From contig NMRA01000022.1 of the NCBI GenBank assembly GCA_002633005.1, positions 679,715 through 743,714 on the forward strand: 64,000 nt of DNA. Reading direction: 5' to 3'. Under the pieces are notes generated by a model, which did no database searches, was not told the origin of the DNA, and saw only the letters and a list, made by a program, of their open reading frames with translations. This DNA is from Phoronis australis. Taxonomy: Eukaryota; Phoronida; Phoronidae. The position numbers and the translations under genes are program-made. Below are positions 35,316 to 47,300 of the stretch, in pieces; within the stretch, counting starts at the first letter, position 1, and each line of letters starts with the position of its first letter.

Positions 35316-38300
35316 CTGAAAAAATAAAATGCATTTTAATTGAATGAAATTCGAAATGCTACACATGACTGACACCACGTAGAAAGCATGTAGAAGGACA
35401 ATCTCCATTTAATTAGGTCACGCAATCCGGCCTTTTAAGTACAATTTATCAAAAAGAAAGGTGCATTGGTAGAAAAATAACGCTTTCAATAACATGATAC
35501 TCGATTTAAATCTTCAAGGTGAGATCCCAAAACGCTGCAACGGTGTTCTAAAATATCATTTCGCTTTGATTTTGTGCAACCATAGACGGTACTGCAACGT
35601 GAGATTTTTTTTATGAAAATCACATATTGGCTCCTCACAACCTGAACTTTCGACATTGTATGACTTTTCCCGCGAACAATCAGCAGTTTTCTTTAGCTAA
35701 GCTTTAAAACGCTTTCGAAAACTTTACCTCTTCTTTTGTAAAGTTGTCTCCCATGTTGGTTAGCAGATCTTCTACACTGAAAGACGAAATAAAATTAAAT
35801 CCAGTAAAAGAAAGTCGCTTTACACGGGAAACAGCTGTCACGGAGCAACTAACACGGAACAGCTGATCGGGCGCACGTCTGACACGGAGCAAGTTGACAC
35901 CGCAGCGGCCATTTTTGACACCAGTTTGAGAGGTAGAGCGAGTTGCTCCAGTGTCAACTACAGGTCTAAACACAACTGGGACAGGACGGAAAGGGATCGT
36001 CTGTCAATGAGCTTGAGCAATAGCGTATATACGGGTGATCTGCATGGTTTGAACGTTCGCCATTGTTTATGGGAGCATGCGCAGACAGTCTTTGTGTAAA
36101 TGACTCATGCCGATCCAGTTTCACATCTAAAGTTGTGTAAATGCGACTTAAGCAGAGCAAGTCACACCGTGACAATTGTTCCCCGCATAAATAAAGGTAT
36201 CAAAAGTTCCGTCCACACACAAACTTACTCTTGAACAACTTGGACTAGTGCAACTTGCGCCACTTGAAGTGAAACGTTCACATCTGGGAGTTTGATATTG
36301 GTTCACACACACAAAATAACTCGCACAAGGCGGAAGTTGTCGCTCTATACCAGACAATGAACAGCTGAAGCGAATACGGCGCGCAAAAGAAAACTAGTTT
36401 TTATGTAACCGCAGCAAATAAGTTCTCACAAGTGAGGCAAATCGCACTAGTTTTAATGGCATCCAGACATCCCTCAAACCTAGAGACAACTCGTTCCAGG
36501 AGTAACATGTTCTATGGTAAATCTCTTTGTGGATGGCACTAAATACATTGTCTGCTGGAGTATCGTTACATCACATTATGTGATTACACCACATTATTCC
36601 CACACAAAAAACGAAGTTACAAATCTATAAGGAATCTACCCCATAAGAAAACTCAATATGCTTTCCACTTTCGCTGGCACCTTAAATGTTTCAAAAGTAT
36701 TTAACTACCTTATGATTATGACTAACCCAAAACTCGTTCTAAAATTTCTTTTGCCCCAAACCAACATCTAAGCAGAACTCAAGTGAAATACTATTTGACC
36801 GAATACGAACATCACTACTGAACTCACCATCACAAACATTAAAGAACAAATGACTGACTGACTAAATAACTATCAATGTTACAAGCCAAAACCAATGGGT
36901 TAATGACGTAATTAATAAACAACAATCTACTTACTACTCCTCATCCAGGAATCCGCTGCCAGCTGGATCAAACATCTGGAAAGCGTTCATCAAGGTGCTC
37001 TCAGGGTCGGTGCCTGAAAGAAGGTAGACGTACTGCATAAATTAAACCCGAAAACTATAACGATTTCGATAGAGCGCAGCACGAGGTAAATTACCAGCCA
37101 AAACCTGAAGGTAAAATGAGTTTAAATTTCAATGTTGTAGTTTGTTAACACATTTGTCGCCATTGGAAATTTGGCGGTACACAAGAGGAAAAATTACCAA
37201 AACCTGTCTTTCAGTTTGATAGCTTTATATCAGGTTGAATAACTTGGTCTTTAAAAATGCTTGTAAATAGTTTACACTAGGAAAGTTTGCAACACGGGTT
37301 CGTGGGTAGGAAACACAAGGGAAGTATTCAATTTTGTCAAAACAGAGTTGCGTTCCGTAGACTTGAGACATTAGCAACGCACTTGCGGCGATAATTTGAA
37401 TCTTTGCTAATGGAAAAGAAACAGCGAAATTTATGAATTCTGTCCAATCATGCAACATTCCAAACTCGCCGACAAATCACTTCAGATGTCGCCATTTTGT
37501 AAACTTACGCTAAGTTCTCGCATACTGGCGAAACAGCCGTGATTTTTGTGTTCTTTTTGTGTGACTCTTACGTGATATAGCTTGGACTAAGGAACGCTAC
37601 TAACTTTGGATACATTTAAATCAGGAATTCATCGAACATTGGGACTCAGAATGCGTTGACTTACAAGGCAAGATTAAAATGGGCAGTAATTCACACAATA
37701 TCTTTAACACAAATTGCGAATTATTTACACACATTTGACCATGCATATTGAGAAGACAAACAATAAAGCGTTGTTTGTCGCTTTGCAGTACTAAACTACA
37801 AACATAAAGACGCAGACCTAACATGCAGGGAGTTTCAGCGAGGAGAGAGGCGGAAGCCCACGTTGGAAGACACACTGACAAAGTAATGAACGCTCTACTT
37901 ACCGCTATCCATGTAATACCAGCAAGTCAACATCAGGCATATAAACAAGAAATTATATTGCTGCTTTACGGTCGCACTAGGTTAGTTGTAAGGTGCTTTC
38001 CTTTTCATCAGTACATGCGTTACATTTCGTACAAAGAAACGTTAACAATTCAGTCACAACATGTTCCGCAGAAAATTTATTCTGAAATACAGACTTTTTT
38101 AAACAATCCACAACTTACAAAGTACTCCTGCCGGTGCACAGCGATGCAACCACTGTATTACGCCAATCACCATTCTACATTTTAGGACTTGCAATAACGC
38201 ACCCCATATACAGATTTGTATAGTAAAAAATGCTAAAAGGTCATTCTAAACGATAAGTCTCAACCCTACAGGGCCAACAGTCATTCAACAGAAGAACTGG

Positions 38301-41300
38301 CAACTGATCACCAAATGGACTGCCTGCTGCTGTTTCTCAGATTGTTGCCGATTTCTCTTCTGCAGAATGTTTTGGGAGCGATGTCAATCGAACGCCGGGC
38401 AATGTAAGAACTGGGCTTTTCCCTTAACAATGCTTACGTAAGTTCCCTTGTCAAGCAACTGTGTCAGTATGGAATGATTGGTCAACTTTGGCCCAGTAAG
38501 CTTGAGATGACATTGAAACTACTTATGTGGTACAACACGATGGAAAGCACAAAACTCCTCAACCATTACGCAAGGAAAATCAGTAGAGATTCTAATTTGG
38601 TTCTATTCGCAAACTAACATAAACAAAGCTGACAATCACATTGATCTGATGAGATTTAGAATTAAGAGTAACAAAAGTTAATTGGTGACATTGTAACTAC
38701 ACTCTCTCTTGATAAAGAAGTTCTTCCATGACGAAGAGAGTGATGTGTGTCTATTGTATCCATGTTAAATTTACAAGATAACCGAAAGCAGACAACACTG
38801 CCGACGGTGACTGTCTCTGGTCAAATATCACGTGATTTATTGTTCGTCCTGTTGTCCTTTCAAAAGTTTCACCATGGCCACGTAGTCGAACTTGCCTGCG
38901 GAAATTGGGGCTTCCTTCCAAGTCTGACGCATCTGAAAACGTACCAGAAATGTTGCTCGTTTCCAGCACAGTTTTACGTGTTTCATCAAGTACATATAAC
39001 CAGACGGTAGTGCTTACAGGTAGTAAATGCCACATAGTTGTCTCCAATACGAAATGGCAAATCAAATTGAGAGACGTGGTCTCGAAGAAAGGAAGTGAGC
39101 TTACCTCTTCTTTGGTGAAGATATCTCCAACGTTTTCCAGTAGATCTCTTACACTGGAATACAAAAAAAGGTTGTTGAAACTAACTTCCAACCATTGTAC
39201 TGTATGCACAAGTTTTAACCGAAGTTGTCTGCAGGCAACGAGTTAGCATTGCGTTGAAATTAAAATTAGCTGCTTTGACACTGTTACTTGTTGTAGTTGT
39301 TGTTGAGCAATGAGATACTTGGGGGGGGGGGGGGGGGTTAGTTTCTAGCCGGGAAAGGGGTGGTTTGGGAGACGTCCTCCAGATCCGGAGATGTAGTCCA
39401 TTTCTCCCATAATTTAAGAGGGGGGCGGTGAGTCCTCAGACATTCACATATAACGTGCTCTGCTGTTTCGTCACCCAGACTGCATTTTCTGCACACCGTT
39501 GACATTGTTGTAGCAGGTAAGTTATAACATTTAAATCGCTTGTTTTCAGAATGTAATCCTGTTTTCTCATTTAGCATATTGCTTAAAGACTGGCTGAGGG
39601 TAACTTAACATAGGAATTCAGAATTATGCAATGAACTTTAATTTTTACTCTTGAACGAGTCATTAGTCCGAAAACGGTAGTTAAATTTACACAATGGGAA
39701 AACACTTTATATACCATGGGAATACAAATAAACGTTTGCGTTAATGGTTTTTTTGATTGTGTTATCATTAAGTTATCTTGAAACAATTAACAAGAGCAAC
39801 GCCGAGCGTTGAAATGCGCCCACGAATGCATTGCAAATGGTGTGCTTTTAAGGTTATTTATTTGTATAATAAAAATGGCCACTAGATGGCGCAAAAACAT
39901 ACCATCCATCCATCCAAAAACAGGAACATGCCATATTTCATAAAAATCTGTCAAGGAACTTCAGAGAAACAAAGGAAAACAGAATAAAATGAAATTGCCA
40001 CTAGTGGGCACAGTGTCGTTGTATCTGCCTAAAAGTGGTCGTTGTCTGTTGTTATCTTCATATAAATACACTTACAAAATTTAGTAAAAGATCTTGCAGT
40101 GGGTTTAAGAGATACAACTATGGGCGCAATACAAAACTGCCACTAGGACGCGCCACAGTAATCAGTCAACGTCATCAAACGTCGTCTTCACACGAAGAAC
40201 ATATATGCCAATTTTCAAATGATTTGTTCGATACAGTGGTGGACATCAAAAACAAGATTTGAAAACAGCAAAAATGGCCACTAGGTGGAGCAAAATACCT
40301 CGATTCCATCCAAAAACAGGAAGATAGCCTATATTCAAAATTTTATGAAAATCTATTGAGGACTTTTTAAGATACTAAGTTAAACGTAAAAAACTAAAAT
40401 TGCCGCTAAGGGACGCAGCAGTAATCAGATTTGTCCGAAAGTCGTCATCCGTAGTCAACATCATATAAATACACTTGCTAAATTAAGAAAAGATCCTGCG
40501 AACGGTTTAGGAGATACAGCCATAGGCGCAACAAAAACAAAACTGCCACTAGGAGGCGCCTCAGTAGTCAAAATCGTCGGAAAATCATCGTCAACCGTCC
40601 TCTTTATAGTAAGCACATACATGCTAATTTTCACAATCATCCTTTGAGCGGCTTGGTTGATAGAGGGGTGGACGCAAAAAACAGACTCGAAAACAATAAA
40701 AATGGCCACTAGGTGGCGCAAACTACGACGAATCCATCTGAAAACGGGAGGATAGCGTCACCTCACTAATAGGTGCCTACATATTATATTTCATGAAAAT
40801 CCGTTAAGGACTTTTGAAGATACAAAGGTAAACGTAAAAAAAATAAAATTGCCACTAGGGGGCACACCGGTAGTCGGATCCGACCGAAAGTTCGCTCATG
40901 CCGTCCCATTCATGAATGGAACATATGTGCCAAATTTCATGAACGTATGTCAAAGGGTTTTGGAGGTAGAGCAGCGGACGCCGGACGGACGGAGATGACG
41001 GCATAATGCGTCCACATATAAATATGTGGGAGCATAAAAAGCAATCAAATATCTACACCAATTGTTGATCGTCTGTTTTATTGCTAGTTGGATAGTACAA
41101 AACGTAAGGAAGCAAACATAAAAAGAGCGAATATTCATATTTTTTTATACTCACTATTCCTCAGGGAGGAATCCGGTGTTCAGATCATCGAACATTTGGA
41201 AAGCATTTTTGATTGTGGCTTCAGGATCAGTACCTGGGGGGAATACGACCAAATAACAAAGTTGAATTCCAGAATTCCACAATCAATGACTTGCGTTCAT

Positions 41301-44300
41301 ACATTTAACTGACAATTGAATGTTAAAGCAAAAGGTAAAACCACACACTTTGGTTCATGTGCTAGGCCTATGTACGAAACATTTGAGTGAAACCAAAGAA
41401 ATTTAATGAATAAACGTAAACTAAATCCGCTACAGTAGATGACGAAATGATTTCAATTTAATTGAAAATAATTAAGAACGGATTTAAACGTTCAAAAAAT
41501 CCAGTTTAAGATAATGGCCGTGTGAGTGAAATGCTTGAGCAAAGGTTTTTGAAAAAATGCGTCGTTGCGAATATAGGCGCTCGTTTACTTCGTTAGTCAA
41601 CTCTAGTGGGTAATATCTTACTGATATTTGGCCAGTTATCCCTACATGTTACCTTATGAGAGTATTTTCAGTTAAAAACGTGACATTATCTTGCAATTTC
41701 AGGCATCAAAAGCAACACCAAGGACCTTTTTAACTGGGCTTCGTGATTTTTGTTGCTTCATTACTCGAAATGTTTTCAATCCCGATTTAAAACGGCTCTT
41801 TGCTGAACAATTTCTTGAGCGGGGTCACGTAATGTAGGCGATTTCTGTGAAATGTTGTTTTGGAGATCTAGGTGAGCCAACTTGCGATCGAGTCGGTCAC
41901 GCCATCTGGTATTTTCAAACGAAAAAAGCATCTAGTAAAAACAACCACCAAAAGCAATTCCAAGTGATGATTTCTCCTTTCGATAACCATGGTTCTTTTC
42001 TTCTGTTTCCCTTATTCGTAAATTGTCTCGTCGCGGAACTTTCTCTTGAGCGATCTCCACGACATTTTGTTTAGTAGTTCTTGGTAAGCCGATTCGCGTA
42101 CAAGCCGGTATCGTCACTAAATGACTACGCGCATATACGGTTTTCCAGAGTTGTCGAAACACTAATCATCGAAACTACCTCAAATTCTTAATTGCATCAC
42201 ATAGTATACCATATCTGACCAGTCCGTTTTACTCACCTAACTTCACATCCAACGTAAGTTTAAGGTCGACTATGTTCACTTACCGTGTGCCTTTTCACCA
42301 AAAAGTGTAAGAAAAGCCGTGAAGTTGAGCTGTCCTGGGCACTCGGCAAGCATCGCCTTGAGAGTTTCAACCTTGGGTTCCTGGCCTGGATTGTATAAAG
42401 TGCAAAGGCGTCAGCAGATGCAACCAAAGCTCAGGGATCTAAGCAAGGCTAGCAAGCACAGGAAAGCAGCCGAACTCTTTCGCGTGCAGACGAACAACTC
42501 GCGGGAAATATTTCACGGTTTGTACGGAACAGTGAGCATTGACTATGCCTGTGTCAGATAAGGATATCCACGATTGTATTTAGCAACATGATTTTCCATG
42601 TAGTTTTTGTGTCATACTAGTAAACTAAACACTGCCCGTTTCCACGAGCAACCATTCGTCCGCAGGCGAGAAGAAGCCAACTAGAGTCAGGCACTACAAC
42701 TACGCGACAGCGGCGACGGTTGGCTATACAGTCTTACCGCACAGCTTTTCTCCAAAAATCGTTAAAAACATTGTAAAATTAAGAGGCCCCGGCGCTTCCT
42801 TGACCATGTTAGCCAGGACATCGTCTGCGGGGATTCGACCTGAAACACACACACAGAGAGAAACACACACCAGTTAGACGGGAACACACCTAAACGACGT
42901 TTGGAGTGAATGCTACACGCAGCTCTCACTGAACAAATCACAGCTGTTAGGATAGTGGGATCAATGCTGGAACTTAAATCCGAAGGCAACCTTTTTTCAT
43001 GTCATTTTTAGCAAAAATAAGGTTCGTTGATTACCCAGACATATTTTTCACTTATTTACTGCTTTTCGTAATTTAATTAATTTCTCGTCGTCTACTCCGG
43101 AAGTGACGTTTTGGGAGGCAAGAATTTCGCGCCAATTTCTTTTCATATAGTCTGACTGTGAGAGCAGTCGAGTCAGTCATTGTGCTACTTCGGTTGTGAT
43201 AAGTTTGGTCGTCGTTTGCTTTTGCTTACGAGTCAGTCAACATGCCACGCTCTTGCTGCGTACTGGGGTGTACTCATTATCGTCTCACGTACAGAGGAAG
43301 AACTGTCCCACTTGCCCGAGTGTCCCGCGACACACTCCCACTGAAGGGTGATCTGAGCACCCAAACTGCTTACATTCCGCCGTGTGACTCCCTCGCCACA
43401 CACCTGGAATCTTCCAAATAGCTCCAATACAAGTCCACAATAAACTTATAAAACTTAGGCTCACCGATCTGTTCATTGGATGACGAACTGTCCTCTTCAC
43501 TGGGTGTCGAACTGGGCCTGTATTCACTCCCACTACTCAACATCGCTGCAGGGCTGCTTACAGGCTCTGGGCTAGAGACAACAGCACAGGGCGAATCACT
43601 GCTAGTTCCTGGAATTGCACGCAATGGAGTACGTTCGGAGGCACGGGTGACAGTAGATGAAGTGCCTCCAGTCACTGCATATAGTGGCCACAGCTCGCGA
43701 GGCTTCTCGCTTCAAAAACGCTTTTCTTGGGGTTGGCGACGACGCACTGCCGGGAATCAACAGCGACGGTATGGTACCCTTCTTCAGGCTTTGTTTCGCA
43801 GGGACCTTCATCAATTCAGCGTACATATCTGTCATAATCTGACGGCAGAAAATGCTTGCCACACACTCTGTAATCCTCTACTGCTTTGTACGTTGCGTGG
43901 ACGGGTAGCGCTGCGTTCTTCACATGAACGAGCTAGCCAAGTACGGCGAAGTGTGTCATCCCTCGGAAAGCGACGCAAGGTACCCAAAGCGTGTGTGAGA
44001 AGATAATGAGTACATCTCGGCACGCAGCAACAGCGTGGCATGTTGTCTGACTTGTAAACAAAAGCAAACGACGACCGAACTTATCACAACCAAGGTAGAA
44101 CAATGACTGACTCGACAGCTCTCACAGTCAGACTATAATGAAAAGAAATTGGCGCGAAACTCTTGCCTCCCAAAACGTCACTTCCAGAGTAGAGGACGAG
44201 AAATTAATCAAATTACGAAAAGCTGTAATTAAGTGAAAAATGTGTCTGGGATAATCAACGAACCTTATTTTTGCTAAAAGTGACATGAAAAAAGGTTGCT

Positions 44301-47300
44301 TTCGCCTTTAAGTATTGACTGCGATAGGAAATAATTTGGAGGACAACAGATCGGGCGTACATTCAGAGCAGTGACATCCAAAGGTGGGAGGTTATGTCGA
44401 TTCTGAATAACTATCACTGATATGAAAAGGTTACAAGTGGCCTTGGCAATTTCGCCAAGGAAGAGATGTGCAGTTATCAGATCACTAACCCGTTGGCTCA
44501 AAAACCTTACTACTGGAGGACACTATATTGTGAAATGAAAAAAGTGTACTGTCAACTTTTCAGTTTTAATTCACGTCGGTGTTTGATTATAAAGGGCGAG
44601 ATCTTAAGTTTGTACGTGAAATATTAGTCCCGAGTAAAGAAACAACCAACCATAAAGTACGGTAATACTTCCCCTAATTCGCACAAAAATAATTGCAGAC
44701 ATTGTAGTTTTCCAGTGTTCAAATGCCGGTTAGTTTGTTACAAATAAGTGAAACTGTACTAAATGTTATTTTATGACTTCTAAACAGTACAGCGATGCCA
44801 ATAAAAGACTATTTGCTTTTTCTTTGTTTTTCTTTTTGTGGAGAAACTAGACAAAATAGAATTCCCCCTGTGGCCACATTGTGTGATAAATTAGCGACGT
44901 AGTACCTTATTAACATACTCAAACCGTTTTCCAAGGATATCAAAGTCTCTCTCAGCTTGTGCAGAGCAGAATGGAGGTACTTATACGTCGAATGGAGGGT
45001 GACATGCAGGCACGGACAGGCCACACGGAACTGGCGGGATACTCAGGGGAAGTGCATTCAAGGAAGATAAAAATATTATCTCAATTTTTGATAAAATGCT
45101 ATTCTTTTCAGCGCTGCGTTTCGTAGAGCACGTTCCTTGCAAGAAAAGCGAGTGATTGCACTAGCTTTACTCGCGAGTGTCTTGCGTCTACGGAACGTGC
45201 CCAGTGTACACAGTTACAAGTACACGTATGACACTAGAAATGTCCAGACAACAGCAAATTGTGTCAAACAAAAGAAACGCCAAGGATTTCTGTTTTGAAT
45301 TGTTAGATTATTTTGGCGTATCAGTTGTTCGTAAAACCTTACCGCTATCTGTCGGTGCCACTCAAAACTTACCTAGTGAGGCGTACATGTCCTTCAGGTC
45401 TTCAACATCGATGAATCCATCCCTGTTTTGATCGATCATGGTAAAGGCCTATAAAAAGATTTTTCAAATTTTAAGGATTTTACAAAAATAACAGAAAGTC
45501 ACAACAGTAAAATCTCACCAACTTAGGACACAAATGAATTTTTTCATTCTATATCAAATATTTGTAGTCTTGTTCATTTGAAGTTCTGTACAATAGCTGT
45601 CATCACGCAATGATAGTTCTATACAATAACTGTCATCACGCAATGATAGTTCTATACAATAGCTGTCATCACGCAATGATAGTTCTATACAATAGCTGTC
45701 ATCACGCAATGATAATTCTATACAATAGCTGTCATCACGCAATGATAGTTCTACACAATAGCTGTCATCACGCAATGATAGTTCTGCACAATAGCTGTCA
45801 TCACGCAATGATATCATAAATTGTGAACATTCACAGCAATTTTTCAAAAATTGAAAAAGGTCAATATTGGCTATAATTCATGTCCGAAATTGGTGAGAGA
45901 ATAGTACAAATACAACAGGGGTAGCAAACTGTCAAGTTTACGAACTGTGTAAAGCAGCTTTCCGAACAGGCTTAAATTTCGAACGCAGTAGCACCCGAAC
46001 CACGGAACCATTGGTCTTGCAAGTGCTCAACCACTCTCCCAGAGCACAATGGATTTGGATCAGAAGAGTGATTCACATATCAGATTTCAACGTTCGGCAT
46101 GTCGATTTCTCCATTCGAAAAGCTGATTGATTCCACCCTGTACAAGCAACCTTTCACTGGAATCCGAGAACCACGTGTGTCTACATACGCACTTGTTACA
46201 GAGACTTGCAAATGATACATTCATAACAAAACTCTAGTTCTACATTCACTTCGTAAAACTACTACACGAGTATACATTTACAAACGTAGACTAAAACAAA
46301 AACATATTTTAAACAGCTAAGAAAAAATCATTGAATTAGTAACATATACAAAATACTAATCTTACAGAAAGAATATTTTCTAAACAATTTAGTTAAAATA
46401 ATCACGAAAAACTCATGTTTAAATATCTGGTCGAATTAATTCGCTTTCTCATTGTTGAATTTTCAGTATCTCACCAAAAAATACAATGAAAACGCTCTGA
46501 GTAGCGACACTAGGCGAAATCAAATAAAAATTTATAAGTAAGGTCGACGACGAAACCAAGAACATCAACAACTACGATCCCGACGCCTAATACAGCAACA
46601 TACAGTAAGTGATAAACCGGTAAAAGAACAGCGAGGAATCAGTCAATAAAATACATCAAATCAGGAATACTTGAATAAGTCGAGAGTGCTACGTGTAACT
46701 GGTAGCGAGAAACCTATCACACACTGCAGATAGCCCCTCAGGAGATTTATTAAAATACACAATATTGCGAAGATTCGGTCAAAGAGGATTCGGCCAAAGG
46801 ATGGCAGAGCAGGAGCTACGCAAACATTGGGAAAATGGCCGTCACAGTGCCATCTTGCGTCCCATTGCGCCCAAAAACAAAACAAAAACTTCGAGCTATT
46901 GACCAGATAAATACTGTGCGTAAATTTCCTATTGATCAAACGAAAAAATGTCCTTTCTAGCACAAATATGATAGGCCAACAAAGTGCAGCAAGAAATAAG
47001 TCAATAAAAAAACAGTCATCTAAACAGTAAATCTCGAATATCTCGATAACGCTAAGTCGTACAGAGAAACGGCTTTCACGGGGCTGATGTTGCTTGAAAA
47101 GATCTATCCACATACCAAATTTCAGACAGGCCCGTCAAGGGCACAAAAGCTCCATTAATTCGAGAGCAGTCCTCACAAAATCTCGAATAACTCTAGAACG
47201 GTACGTCCTAGAGAGAAACAAAAGCATATTTCCCCATAGCCTGTGAAATGGTCTATCCAAAGAAAACCCTATCAAAAAATCCCTCCAGAAACAGCGGGAC

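Larger units (their letters stand above)
16932..36970. repeat. Tandem segmental duplication, unit 2
   Basis: Second copy of the unit, about 4 kb longer than unit 1. The extra length is explained mainly by insertions in P450 intron 1 (the element at 24813-26460, plus 26.5-28.9 kb including an assembly gap) and an insertion at about 31080-33240. At its right end it runs without a break into the full RLC gene, so unit 2 keeps the ancestral arrangement and unit 1 is the derived extra copy. This polarity is inference from the intact exon d' here and the truncated one in unit 1. Confidence 0.85.
42972..44313. mobile_element. Palindromic THAP element in RLC intron
   Basis: About 1.34 kb bounded by inverted arms of roughly 290 bp (42972-43265 against 44313-44025), starting ACTTAAA. 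The arms match through features such as GGAAGTGACGTTTTGGGAGG and continue into THAP-domain coding on both sides, so the two coding starts face each other. The middle is unique. THAP domains are the DNA-binding part of P-element-type transposases; no transposase catalytic region is visible, so this is non-autonomous. No convincing target duplication was found. Confidence 0.75.

Noticed and set aside
43476-44006. 176-codon plus-strand frame
   Set aside because: It runs antisense across the THAP remnant and adjacent minus-strand frames; no domain of its own.
45583-45813. CRISPR-like array
   Set aside because: The units are contiguous 33-base repeats without unique spacers, in an animal intron.
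45554-45847. 97-codon minus-strand frame with 11-residue repeats
   Set aside because: By-product of the 33-bp minisatellite, whose unit length is a multiple of three.
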